Shown: positions 1-7,287 of the stretch, piece by piece
How the letters are laid out: every line of letters starts with the position of its first letter
Position numbering within the stretch: the stretch's first letter is position 1
NCBI RefSeq assembly: GCF_900188025.1
Contig: NZ_FZNO01000007.1
Span: 1 to 64,000, forward strand
Direction of reading: 5' to 3'
Source: Blastococcus mobilis
GTDB taxonomy: Bacteria; Actinomycetota; Actinomycetes; Mycobacteriales; Geodermatophilaceae
Length of the DNA stretch: 64,000 bases
The notes under the pieces: model-generated
Databases searched by the model: none
What the model was told of the DNA's origin: nothing
Seen by the model: the letters and a program-made list of their open reading frames with translations, nothing else
Translations under genes and position numbers: made by a program

Positions 1-95
1 CCACCCGCTACGACAAGCTCGCCGTCCGCTACGAGGCCACCGTCCAGATCAGCGACATCGACATCTGGCTGCGCGACCTTTCAAACAGGGCCTAG
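1..95 (+). CDS. IS5-type transposase, C-terminal fragment (runs off left edge)
   Basis: Thirty codons in frame 3 end with TAG at 93-95. The residues read TRYDKLAVRYEATVQI and then a tail containing WLRDL. This resembles the C-terminus of DDE transposases of the IS5 family, where an R-Y-D-K motif just after the catalytic glutamate helix is followed by a short Trp-Leu tail. Only this tail is inside the window, so it cannot be said whether the gene is intact. It lies inside the integrative element, so the insertion sequence is a passenger. The subgroup is not certain. Confidence 0.6.
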   Translation, partial: TRYDKLAVRYEATVQISDIDIWLRDLSNRA

Positions 96-398
96 GCCGC
101 CGAAGGGCTCCCCCCGGCCAGGCGCGGCGCAGGCGCTGGACAACTTGTGCGGCAGCCCGGCCACCGCAGACCGGCGCAGCCCTGAAGAAGTACTGGGGAG
201 TAACTGGAGAAGGCACGTGGCGCGGACGAGACGAGCTGACGGCACACGCGCGGCGCTGACACGGCCGACCCATCACGGAGCCCGACTGGAGAGCAACCGG
301 AACAACAGGACCCAGGCTTCCGCCATGAGACCCGCAACCGGTCGTCGCGGGCTGTGCTCCCGCAAACAATCGGGCCTCCGCTACGGTCCTGGTGCCCG
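96..398. other. Intergenic stretch inside the element, no supported gene
   Basis: About 300 bases between the transposase stop and the next plausible gene. An open frame at 145-402 on the plus strand has an arginine- and threonine-rich composition typical of chance frames in GC-rich DNA and is not called. The right inverted repeat of the insertion sequence should lie in the first tens of bases after the transposase stop, but it cannot be identified without the left repeat. Confidence 0.5.
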
Positions 399-704
399 AT
401 GACCCGGGCCATGCAGCCACGGACCGTCGCAAGGAAACGGCAGGATGAGCCGCTAGCCATCGCTCGGGTTCGGGACTACCTCGGCACAGAAGAACGGCTC
501 AACCGCCGGGCCGGCGTCTCCTCGCTCAGCGGCGACCGTGCAGATGACGACCCCAGACTCACGAGCGTCTGCCACGCGCTGGCCGAAGCCCGGCGAGTGG
601 AGCAGTTCGAGGATCACATCCGCCGAGTCGTGGACGCGGCGCCGCCTCTAACCGCTGAGCAGCGCGACAAGCTAGCCCTGCTGCTCCGCGCAAGCTACGG
701 CTGA
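399..704 (+). CDS. Small hypothetical protein of actinobacterial mobile elements
   Basis: The 101-residue product has a basic N-terminus and a C-terminal helix-rich segment, ARRVEQFEDHIRRVVDAAPP followed by LTAEQRDKLALLLR. Sequences of this kind (V-x-R-V-V-D-x-A-P-P-L-T-x-E-Q-R-D-x-L-A-x-L-L) recur in short proteins beside integrases and insertion sequences in actinobacteria; their function is unknown to me. The start is uncertain: ATG 399 is used, ATG 411 is an alternative, and the frame is open upstream to 354. There are no cysteine motifs or membrane segments. The gene faces the integrase, 3' end to 3' end. Confidence 0.5.
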   Translation: MTRAMQPRTVARKRQDEPLAIARVRDYLGTEERLNRRAGVSSLSGDRADDDPRLTSVCHALAEARRVEQFEDHIRRVVDAAPPLTAEQRDKLALLLRASYG

Positions 705-808
705 CCAGCTCACGCCGCCACCGGCGTCGACCCCGACGTAGACCAGGACGATCACCCACCGTTCCGTGGACGGCGCCAAGCCGCCCACCAGCCGGGTCAG
801 CAGCGCGA

Positions 809-976
809 TCAACTGGTGCGCCGCATGATGCCCGACTCGCGGTGCCCCTGCGCGGCGGTGCGCGTGTACCGCTCCGTCGAACGGCCTTGACCGATGTGCA
901 CGTAGTCGGGGACGGCGACGCGCCGATACGGATGCGAGGGGTCGTCGCAGAGAATGAAGAGCTTCTCGATGCTCAC
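809..976 (-). CDS. 55-residue hypothetical protein coupled to the serine integrase
   Basis: A GTG at 974-976 overlaps the integrase stop TGA (973-975) in a GTGA junction, the standard signature of translational coupling. The product begins VSIEKLFILCDDPSHPYRRV, continues with a DYVHIGQG segment and ends in a basic tail rich in Arg and Ser. It contains one Cys and several His residues but no domain I recognise. Its position directly after the integrase suggests a partner of that enzyme, such as a recombination directionality factor or regulator, but that is inference from position alone. A longer reading of the same frame to 1078 would overlap the integrase by about 100 bases and is less likely. 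Confidence 0.5.
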   Translation of the reverse strand: MSIEKLFILCDDPSHPYRRVAVPDYVHIGQGRSTERYTRTAAQGHRESGIMRRTS

Positions 977-2382
977 GACGTCCTCCACGCGATCTCGATG
1001 CCGCGAGGGTCGAAGTAGGAATCCCCAGGCCGCCAACCGGGCGGGCGACCCCGGCGGGTTCGGTGGACGGTCACGCACATGAGGGTGTCGAGGATGGCCC
1101 GACGCCGCGACAAATCGAGGATGGGCCAGATTTCGGCCGCGTCCCCGCCGACTACTCCGTCGAGCACTGACGCGCCGGCGGCTGCGGCGAGCTGCCGATC
1201 CAGATCTTCGAGTTGTGATCTCAGGGTGGCGGAGCCGCGCTCCATCTGCTGCCCGGTGATGTGACCGGCTGCGAAGCGGTCGACGAGCTCATCCAGTCGG
1301 GCCTGGATCGCGAGCCGCTCAACGTGGAGGTCGGTCGTATCCACGGTCGTCGGCGTTCGAGCCAGGTCCGCCGCGTCGGGTCGGGACAGCCGTTCGATGA
1401 GGATGTGCTCGACGAAGTCATCGAGCGGTTCGCAGCGACGCACGACATGCGCGCCCTGTTCGCACCGGTAGGCCGGTGCGTGTCCCCGACCCAGGCCGCC
1501 CGTCCCTGCCGTGGTTGCCCGCAGGGCGGCGCCGCAGATCCCACACAGGTACAGGCCTCCCCCGAGCCACCTACGGGCGTTTCCGGTCGTCGTGCGGCGG
1601 CTGACGTCCGACAGCATGGCCCGCACGGCCTGCCACAACGGCTCCTCGACGATCGCGGGCCACCCGGCCCTGCCCACCACCTCGCCGCGGTGCTCCATCA
1701 GTCCGGCGTTCCGGGGACGCGCCAGCAGCTTTCGCACCTCGGTCGGCTTCCAGACACCACCCGTCGAGGTCGTGATGCCGCGGGCGTTCCAGTCGCGGGC
1801 GATGGCGTGGAGACTCATTCCAGCCAGCAGGTCGTCGGTCACCCGGCGGATCTCGGCCGCCTCGCTTTTGCGGATCGTGACCCCGTCCGCCTCGTAGCCG
1901 AACGGACGCCGGCCACCCTTCCACCGACCGGACGTCGCCGCCTGCAGCTTTGCCGCCTGCTGGCGCTCGATCAGGTGCTCGACCTCGTATCGGCCGGCGC
2001 TGCCGAGCATCCGGGCCACCATCCGACCGGACGGTGTCGCGAGGTCCAGCGGCCCGGCCTTCACGGTCTGCGTGATGACGCCGCGGGGGTCGCAGACATC
2101 GATGTAGTGCTCGAGCTCAACCGGTCGGCGGTGCAGCCGGTCGGTATGCCATACGACGACGGCGTCGGCGCGCCCTTCCTCGAGGTCGTCGAGAAGGGCG
2201 CGATACCCCGGACGCGGCTTCGCAGAGTAGGCGGAGAGGTCGTTGTCACTGTGGTGGCCGATAATCTTCCAGCCGAGCCGCTCGGCCAGGTCCATGCAGT
2301 CCTGGCGCTGCCGATCCACGCCGAGTCCGGCGCCCTCCCGGTCCCTGCTCATCCGCGTGTAGATGACCGCTCGACGGCGCAT
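973..2382 (-). CDS. Large serine recombinase (site-specific integrase)
   Basis: The 469-residue protein has the layout of large serine integrases. The N-terminal resolvase-type catalytic domain (about 1-150) contains VIYTRMSRD, giving a nucleophile at Ser12. It is followed by DRQRQDC, a VWHTDRLHRR arginine cluster and a long helix. A recombinase domain covers about 158-258 (RRPFGYE, GITTSTGGVW, LLARPRNAGL). A zinc-ribbon-like segment has Cys280, Cys283, Cys307 and Cys317, and an alpha-helical segment at about 350-405 could be the coiled coil that controls directionality. The ATG at 2380-2382 is one base from the stop of the truncated yifB fragment, so the gene begins at the chromosome junction. 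It probably catalyses integration into and excision from the yifB att site. No truncation or frameshift is seen. Confidence 0.93.
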   Translation of the reverse strand: MRRRAVIYTRMSRDREGAGLGVDRQRQDCMDLAERLGWKIIGHHSDNDLSAYSAKPRPGYRALLDDLEEGRADAVVVWHTDRLHRRPVELEHYIDVCDPRGVITQTVKAGPLDLATPSGRMVARMLGSAGRYEVEHLIERQQAAKLQAATSGRWKGGRRPFGYEADGVTIRKSEAAEIRRVTDDLLAGMSLHAIARDWNARGITTSTGGVWKPTEVRKLLARPRNAGLMEHRGEVVGRAGWPAIVEEPLWQAVRAMLSDVSRRTTTGNARRWLGGGLYLCGICGAALRATTAGTGGLGRGHAPAYRCEQGAHVVRRCEPLDDFVEHILIERLSRPDAADLARTPTTVDTTDLHVERLAIQARLDELVDRFAAGHITGQQMERGSATLRSQLEDLDRQLAAAAGASVLDGVVGGDAAEIWPILDLSRRRAILDTLMCVTVHRTRRGRPPGWRPGDSYFDPRGIEIAWRTS

Positions 2383-2383
2383 G

Positions 2384-2659
2384 CTAGAAGCGTCCCACCG
2401 ACAACATTGACAGGTCGAAGCCGCTCCCCTGCTTGGGCATCGACGCCGGCGACAGACCGATGGTGATCCGCCGCTGCGGAAAGCTTGCTCCGGCGTTGAC
2501 GACCGCTGCGCGGACCCGGTCGACCGACTGGCGGACCACCGCGTCGGGAAGGCCGACCAGCGCCACGTGCGGCACGCCGGCGGCCATGTCGACCTCGACC
2601 TCGACCATGGCGCCGTGCACCCCTGCGAGGCCCACCGACCAGGTGCGGGCGAGGGTCAC
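2384..2659 (-). pseudogene. yifB: yifB/comM (Mg-chelatase-like AAA+ protein), 5' fragment interrupted by the element
   Basis: Ninety-one codons remain of a protein normally about 500 residues long. The N-terminus (ARTWSVGLAG, ALVGLPDAVVRQSVDRVRAA, GASFPQRRITIGLSPAS) matches the N-terminal domain of the YifB/ComM family, which aids branch migration of natural-transformation intermediates in some bacteria. The AAA+ ATPase and C-terminal domains are missing. The GTG start at 2657-2659 overlaps the yraN stop in a GTGA junction. The last ~6 residues come from the inserted element. The remainder, and probably dprA, should lie at the far end of the element outside the window. Confidence 0.88.
2387..2415. 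other. Probable attachment-site junction (attL/attR) in yifB
   Basis: Reading yifB on the minus strand, the conserved segment PKQGSGFDLS is followed by a few non-family residues and a TAG at 2384-2386. In intact YifB/ComM proteins G-S-x-F-D-L is followed by a hydrophobic A-V-A-V-L helix. The switch marks where host sequence ends and element sequence begins. The crossover dinucleotide cannot be set from one end alone. Confidence 0.6.
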
Positions 2660-3015
2660 GGGAACGCCGCCCGGAGGTGCGTGACCAGCGCCGGCCGGGA
2701 CGGGCGCACGAGCACCCCGACGACGTCGAAGCGCAGCTCCGGCGCGTGCTCGTCGTGCGCCGCCAGCCACCGCTGGGCGAGGGTGCGCAGACGACGCTGC
2801 TTGGTGCGGGTGACCGCCTCGACCGGATGGCCGTAGCCGACCCCGCGCCGCGTCTTGACCTCGCAGAAGACGAGGGCGTCCCCGTCGCGGGCGACGATGT
2901 CGAGCTCACCCTCGCGGCAGCGCCAGTTCCGGTCCAGCACGCGGAAGCCGCGGTCGGTGAGATAGGAGACGGCGATCCGCTCGCCATGGACGCCGAGATC
3001 GGTGGATGTGGACAC
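2656..3015 (-). CDS. YraN family (UPF0102) nuclease-like protein
   Basis: The 119-residue protein starts GVHGERIAVSYLTDRGFRVL and contains GELDIVARDGDALVFCEVKTR, the E-x-D...E-V-K pattern of the PD-(D/E)XK-like fold that defines YraN/UPF0102. A metal-dependent nuclease role is predicted for the family, but no defined cellular function is established that I know of. The ATG at 3013-3015 gives the usual length. It overlaps the start of yifB by four bases and sits in the conserved rnhB-DUF2469-yraN-yifB order of actinobacteria. Confidence 0.9.
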   Translation of the reverse strand: MSTSTDLGVHGERIAVSYLTDRGFRVLDRNWRCREGELDIVARDGDALVFCEVKTRRGVGYGHPVEAVTRTKQRRLRTLAQRWLAAHDEHAPELRFDVVGVLVRPSRPALVTHLRAAFP

Positions 3016-3101
3016 CCACCGACGGTCGCCCGTGCCGGGCCGTCAGGACAGCGGCGGCGACGATCTGTGGACGCCGCCCGGCACTGTGGACGGCCGGCCG
3101 G

Positions 3102-3422
3102 CTAGGGCAGCCGCGGGTTGTCCGGCAGCTCCAGATCGGGCTTGTCGAGCTCCTCGACGTTGACGTCCTTGAACGTCAGCACCCGCACGTTGCGCACGAA
3201 GCGCGCCGGCCGGTACATGTCCCAGACCCAGGCGTCGGAGAGCTTGAGCTCGAAGTAGACCTCTCCCCCGGCCTCGCGCACCTGGAGATCGACGGAGTTC
3301 GCCAGGTAGAACCGTCGCTCGGTCTCCACCACGTAGGTGAACTGACGGACGATGTCCCGGTACTCCCGATAGAGCTGCAGCTCCATCTCGGTCTCGTACT
3401 TCTCGAGATCCTCGGTGCTCAT
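3102..3422 (-). CDS. DUF2469 family protein
   Basis: The 106-residue acidic protein (MSTEDLEKYETEMELQLYRE) contains FTYVVETERRFYLANSVDL and ELKLSDAWVWDMYRPARFV, highly conserved features of DUF2469, a family largely confined to actinobacteria and nearly always next to rnhB. Its biochemical function is unknown. The ATG overlaps the rnhB stop (ATGA), so the two are likely translated together. No signal peptide or membrane segment is present. Confidence 0.92.
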   Translation of the reverse strand: MSTEDLEKYETEMELQLYREYRDIVRQFTYVVETERRFYLANSVDLQVREAGGEVYFELKLSDAWVWDMYRPARFVRNVRVLTFKDVNVEELDKPDLELPDNPRLP

Positions 3423-4171
3423 CGAACCTCTCCGGGCACTGGACTCATGGGCCCATCATCGACCATGCCGCCCGGGCGGGGCAGCCGACCCACCCGCGCG
3501 GCGTGCGCGTCGCGCGCCCGAGCCACGTTCACGAAGCGCATGCGGTGCTCGGGGCAGGGCCCGTGCCGCTCCAGTGCCGCGCTGTGGACGTCGGTGATGT
3601 AGCCCTTGTGCCCGGCGAAGTCGTACTCGGGCCACCGCTCGTGCAGCTCGAGCATCATCCGGTCCCGGGTGACCTTGGCGAGCACCGAGGCGGCCGCGAC
3701 GCAGGCCGCCACGCGGTCGCCCTTCCACACGGCCAGGCCGGGACGGGTCAGTCCGGGAACCGGGAAGCCGTCGGTCAGCACGTAGTCCGGAGAGGGATCG
3801 AGCGCGCAGACGGCTCGGCGCAGGGCCTCGATGTTGGTCACGTGCATACCACGGGCATCCAACTCGCCGACCGGGATGGCCACCACCGACCAGGACAGCG
3901 CCCGGTCGACGACCTCGTCGTACACCCGCTCGCGTGCGGCGGCGGTGAGGAGCTTGGAGTCGGCGAGGCCGGGGACGCGGCCACGGCGCCCGGACGGGAG
4001 CACGCAGGCGGCCGCCACCAGGGGGCCGGCACAGGCACCGCGGCCGGCCTCGTCGGCGCCGGCCACGACCTGGAAACCACGACGGCGCAGGGATCGCTCC
4101 ATGTCCCAGAGGGCGCCGGAGCGGTCCTCGTCGGCGAGCGTGCGGCCGGAGGGGGCGGATCTGAGGGCCAT
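3419..4171 (-). CDS. rnhB: Ribonuclease HII
   Basis: RNase HII cleaves the RNA strand of RNA-DNA hybrids and removes single ribonucleotides misincorporated in DNA. The sequence shows the catalytic DEAGRG motif (GADEAGRGACAGPLVAAA), LADSKLL, the VLTDG block and the VAAASVLAKVTRDR block, with the expected acidic residues. The start at ATG 4169-4171 (MALRSAPSG) is preferred over an upstream in-frame ATG at 4219, because the extra residues are not family-like. The C-terminus extends slightly past the core with an Arg/Pro-rich tail. It is coupled to DUF2469 downstream. Confidence 0.95.
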   Translation of the reverse strand: MALRSAPSGRTLADEDRSGALWDMERSLRRRGFQVVAGADEAGRGACAGPLVAAACVLPSGRRGRVPGLADSKLLTAAARERVYDEVVDRALSWSVVAIPVGELDARGMHVTNIEALRRAVCALDPSPDYVLTDGFPVPGLTRPGLAVWKGDRVAACVAAASVLAKVTRDRMMLELHERWPEYDFAGHKGYITDVHSAALERHGPCPEHRMRFVNVARARDAHAARVGRLPRPGGMVDDGPMSPVPGEVR

Positions 4172-4231
4172 CGTCGTCCGACAGTACGACGGCCCGGGCC
4201 GGGATCGCCGACCGGACACCCGGCCCCGGAA

Positions 4232-4273
4232 CGGCAGAACGGGCCGGCCCCGAGGGGTCGGCCCGTTCTGCCG
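4232..4273 (-). terminator. Strong hairpin between the response regulator and rnhB
   Basis: An inverted repeat with about 18 paired positions (one G-T mismatch) and a short loop lies just after the response-regulator stop. It fits a rho-independent-like terminator of that gene, although no T-run follows, as is common in high-GC actinobacteria. It separates the regulator from the rnhB operon. Confidence 0.6.
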
Positions 4274-4288
4274 GAGAAGATGCCGGGA

Positions 4289-5038
4289 TCAGATCTCGGC
4301 GAGCCCCAGGTCGGGGCTGGTCAGCTCCGCCTCCGCCGGTCCGGCCGAGGACAGGCCGTGGGCACCGCAGGTGCAGCCGGGCTGGCGGTTGGACAGGACC
4401 AGCGAGACCGCGTGCGCCCGGTCACGGGCCCCCAGCTTGCGCAGGATCGCCTTGACGTGGGACTTGACGGTGTCCTCGCTGATGAAGAGGTTCCGTCCGA
4501 TCTGCCGGTTGGACTGCCCCAGCAGCAGCTCGTCCAGCACGTCGGACTCGCGCCGGGTGAGCGGCACCTCCGGCGTGAAGGGCTTGGCGACCGGGAGGGT
4601 CGACGGCTCGACGCGGCGGATCTGCGGGTCGACGACGGTCCGGCCCGCACGGGCGGCCAGGATCGCCCAGCCGAGCAGCGTCGGCGAGGTGTTGATCATC
4701 AGGTAGCCGCGGACACCGGCGGCGAGGGCCTCGTTCACGACCGAGGAGTCCTCGGAGGTGGCGAGGGCGACGATCGCGACACGGGGGAAGCGGCGCCGCA
4801 GGTCGCGGCAGGCGTTGAGGGTCGCGGCGCGACCGGAGCCGAGCTCGACGACGACGGCGTCGGGGCGGGCCGACTCGACCAGCGTGAGGGCGCGACGCAG
4901 TTCGCCGGGCGTACCCACCGACTGCATGCCGGCCGTCTCGTTGATCATGCTGACCAGACCGCGACGCAGGACGGGCGCGTCGGCGAGGAGAAGCACGCGG
5001 GTGACCCCGCGGGCGGTGCTCGCCATAGGTGCAGACAC
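4289..5038 (-). CDS. NarL/LuxR-type response regulator with degenerate receiver domain
   Basis: With the GTG at 5036-5038 (GGAG six bases upstream) the protein has 249 residues. Residues ~13-130 form a receiver-like domain and ~155-220 a LuxR HTH (LTRRESDVLDELLLGQSNRQ, ISEDTVKSHVKAILRKLGA). The receiver lacks key phosphorylation residues. The usual Asp-Asp pair is reduced to Ala19-Asp20, the phosphoacceptor Asp is Glu65 (DAVVVELGSG) and the conserved Lys is Ile115 (GYLMIN). It is therefore probably not controlled by a kinase, and no histidine kinase gene is adjacent. A Cys-containing tail (PGCTCGAHG) follows the HTH. Alternative starts are ATG 5080 and ATG 5026. DNA targets are unknown. Confidence 0.85.
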   Translation of the reverse strand: MSAPMASTARGVTRVLLLADAPVLRRGLVSMINETAGMQSVGTPGELRRALTLVESARPDAVVVELGSGRAATLNACRDLRRRFPRVAIVALATSEDSSVVNEALAAGVRGYLMINTSPTLLGWAILAARAGRTVVDPQIRRVEPSTLPVAKPFTPEVPLTRRESDVLDELLLGQSNRQIGRNLFISEDTVKSHVKAILRKLGARDRAHAVSLVLSNRQPGCTCGAHGLSSAGPAEAELTSPDLGLAEI

Positions 5039-5270
5039 AACTGACTCCGTTTCGACTCCGGGAACTAGCAATGTCTCCATCGGAAGGGTGAAACGGTTGC
5101 TTGAACGCTTTTCGACATTTTCTTCGCCGCTGTTTCCGGATCGGTAATGGCACGACCGCTGTCCCATCCGTAACAGCGAAACGGTCCGGAACAGCACATG
5201 CGACGACGCACACCCGGGCGAGGAGCGTGCTGGGCAGGAGGAACGGCTGGGAGAACGCAGCGCAAGAGGG

Positions 5271-6218
5271 TCAGTCGCCGGAGGGACGGCGCCGGCGCCG
5301 CCAGGCGGCCACCGGGACTGCGCCCGCCAGGCCGATCGCCCACGGCGCCACCGTCGACGCCGCGACCGTCGAGACGGTCACCCCCGAGGGGGCTGCCGCC
5401 GCGGCCTCGGCGCCCTGGATGTCGGGTGAGTCGAGGAGCCCGAACCGGCTGACCGGCCAGACGATCAGCGCGGCCTTGCCGATGACGTCGTCGACACCGA
5501 TCGTGCCGCCGTACTCGTCGCCGACGTGCGATCTGGAGTCGGCCGAGGCCGAGCGGTGGTCGCCCATCACCCAGAGCCGCCCCTCCGGAACGGTCACCGG
5601 GCCGAACGCCCGCGACTCGAGCGGAGTGTTCTCGAAGATGTAGGGCTCGTCGAGGGGCTCACCGTCGACGGTCACGCGGCCCTCGGCGTCACAGCACTGC
5701 ACGGTCTGGCCCTCGACGGCGATCACGCGCTTGACGAAGTCGTCCTCGCCGGGCGGCGCCACCCCGACCGCCCGACCCAGCCAGAGCAGGGCGCCGGTGA
5801 CCCAGTTCTCCGGCTGGGCGACGGCGATCTCGGGCGTCCAGGTGTCAGGCCCCTTGAAGACGACGACGTCGCCGGGCTCCGGCTCGCCGAACCAGTAGGG
5901 CACCTTGTTGACCAGCACACGGTCGCCGGTGCACCCGGCGCAGCCGTGCAGCGTCTGCTCCATCGACCCGGAGGGGATGAAGAACGCCTGGACGAAGAAG
6001 GTCTTGACCACCAGGGCCAGCACGAACGCGACGAGCAGGAGCACCGGCAGCTCGCGCAGCAGGGAGCCCTTCTTGGCCGACGCCTCCCGACGGGCGCGCC
6101 GGGACCTCCTGCCGGTCGCTGCCTGCCGCGACAGGGAGTCGTCCCGGTGCGGGCCTTCGTCCCTTCGGTCATCCCCAGGAACGACGTCGGCGGGCCCCCC
6201 GGGCCGATCACTGCTCAT
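5271..6218 (-). CDS. lepB: Signal peptidase I
   Basis: This membrane-bound serine protease cleaves signal peptides from exported proteins. It has a long charged cytoplasmic N-terminus (~1-60), a transmembrane segment (LPVLLLVAFVLALVVKTFF) and the catalytic serine in FIPSGSMEQTL. The catalytic lysine is in DDFVKRVIAVEGQTV, the MGDHRSASADSRSH box is present, and a second hydrophobic segment and Arg tail lie near the C-terminus. A pair of cysteines after the serine box (HGCAGCTGD) and another in VQCCDAEG are notable. The ATG at 6216-6218 gives 315 residues. It lies downstream of rplS, as in many actinobacteria. Confidence 0.95.
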   Translation of the reverse strand: MSSDRPGGPADVVPGDDRRDEGPHRDDSLSRQAATGRRSRRARREASAKKGSLLRELPVLLLVAFVLALVVKTFFVQAFFIPSGSMEQTLHGCAGCTGDRVLVNKVPYWFGEPEPGDVVVFKGPDTWTPEIAVAQPENWVTGALLWLGRAVGVAPPGEDDFVKRVIAVEGQTVQCCDAEGRVTVDGEPLDEPYIFENTPLESRAFGPVTVPEGRLWVMGDHRSASADSRSHVGDEYGGTIGVDDVIGKAALIVWPVSRFGLLDSPDIQGAEAAAAAPSGVTVSTVAASTVAPWAIGLAGAVPVAAWRRRRRPSGD

Positions 6219-6285
6219 CGAAGGCAGCGTACGGCGCGGGGGACCCGCCGGGACGACAGCCGACCGGAACCGGCGGTCAGGCGTG

Positions 6286-6642
6286 TCAGCGCGAGACGAC
6301 GTCGCGCTTCTCCTTGATCTTGGCGGCCTTGCCGCGCAGCTCGCGGAGGTAGTACAGCTTGGCGCGGCGCACGTCACCGCGGGTGACGACCTCGATCTTC
6401 TCGACGACCGGGGTGTGCACCGGGAAGGTGCGCTCCACGCCGACGCCGAAGCTCACCTTGCGCACGGTGAAGGTCTCGCGGATGCCGCCACCCTGACGAC
6501 GGATGATGACGCCCTGGAAGACCTGGATGCGGGAGCGGTTGCCCTCGACCACGCGCACGTGCACCTTGACGGTGTCCCCCGGGCGGAACTCGGGGATGTC
6601 GTCGCGCAACGAGTCGGCGTCGAGTGCGTCCAGGGTGTTCAT
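6286..6642 (-). CDS. rplS: 50S ribosomal protein L19
   Basis: The 118-residue protein contains [40 protein letters not shown] and [20 protein letters not shown], the full L19 signature. L19 sits at the 30S-50S interface. The ATG at 6640-6642 is preceded by GAGGA about nine bases upstream. It begins a rplS-lepB unit separated from the nudix-trmD genes by about 150 bases that probably hold its promoter. Confidence 0.97.
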   Translation of the reverse strand: MNTLDALDADSLRDDIPEFRPGDTVKVHVRVVEGNRSRIQVFQGVIIRRQGGGIRETFTVRKVSFGVGVERTFPVHTPVVEKIEVVTRGDVRRAKLYYLRELRGKAAKIKEKRDVVSR

Positions 6643-6789
6643 CTCGGCAGTCCTCAGTCTCAGATGGCTCGTTCTCGGTGCGGACAGCGGAACGCCCCGG
6701 CTGTCCGGTCCCGGGGAGCTGCGGCTCCTGTGGAGAGCTCCCACCGGCGGTGCCGGAGGTCTGCAGCAGCTCTCTACTGTGCCACATCT

Positions 6790-7287
6790 TCAGAGAACGA
6801 CGCGCGGCGGCCCTGCCCACGGGCCGGCGAGCAGCTCCGGCAGCCGGTCGGCGAGATCCCCGGGAGCGAAGACCTCCGTGCTGGTCGCGATCTCCTCGGC
6901 CGACCACCAGCGGTGCGGTTCCTCCCCCAGCACCTCCAGCTCGGTGCGCCCGGCGGGATCCACCTCGTGCACGACGTCCCGGAGGACGAAGAAGGTCTCC
7001 CGGGAGTCGATGTCGACCCCGGCGAAGGCGCCGAGGTGTCGGCGCAGCCAGACCGGGCCTTCCAGGGCCGAGGGCGGAACGACCAGGCCGATCTCCTCGG
7101 CCAGCTCCCGGACGGCGGCCTCGCGCAGGCTCTCGCCGTCCTCCACACCCCCGCCAGGCGTGTACCAGAACAGGACGTCGCCCGGCGGCAGTGCCGGATC
7201 GGTCAGCCGGGCGCCCAGCAGCAACACGCGCCCGGCGGGGTCGATGACCACCACCCGGGCCGTGGGCCGCACCCAGGGGCGGTTCAT
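6790..7287 (-). CDS. NUDIX hydrolase
   Basis: The 165-residue protein has a complete Nudix box ([20 protein letters not shown] followed by EIGL), which binds Mg2+ and hydrolyses a nucleoside-diphosphate-linked substrate. N-terminal strand [18 protein letters not shown] and a WYTPGGG lead-in are typical. The substrate cannot be told from the sequence. The ATG overlaps the trmD stop (ATGA), so it is the last gene of the rpsP-khpA-rimM-trmD operon. Confidence 0.9.
   Translation of the reverse strand: MNRPWVRPTARVVVIDPAGRVLLLGARLTDPALPPGDVLFWYTPGGGVEDGESLREAAVRELAEEIGLVVPPSALEGPVWLRRHLGAFAGVDIDSRETFFVLRDVVHEVDPAGRTELEVLGEEPHRWWSAEEIATSTEVFAPGDLADRLPELLAGPWAGPPRVVL

Larger units (their letters stand above)
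1..2405. mobile_element. End of a serine-integrase integrative element inserted in yifB/comM
   Basis: This is the right-hand terminus of an integrated element whose body extends beyond the left edge. It carries a transposase C-terminus, a small mobile-element-type protein, a short coupled ORF and a large serine integrase transcribed inward from the junction. On the other side lies the 5' part of yifB, which loses similarity to its family after about codon 85 (near 2400-2410), one base before the integrase gene begins. The exact crossover cannot be placed without the other end. An integrase at the extreme end of an element, inside a split chromosomal gene, is the usual arrangement for such elements. 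Confidence 0.8.

Noticed and set aside
145-402. An 85-codon plus-strand frame inside the element
   Set aside because: Arg/Thr/Ala-rich, no ribosome binding site, overlaps the next better-supported gene.
973-2382. Could the integrase be a transposon resolvase or an IS607-type transposase
   Set aside because: The size, recombinase domain, zinc-ribbon cysteines and position at a split host gene fit a large serine integrase; resolvases are ~180-200 residues and IS607 enzymes have an N-terminal MerR domain.
2384-2659. A functional short version of YifB
   Set aside because: No ATPase domain remains and the fragment ends in element-derived residues; it is a disrupted gene.
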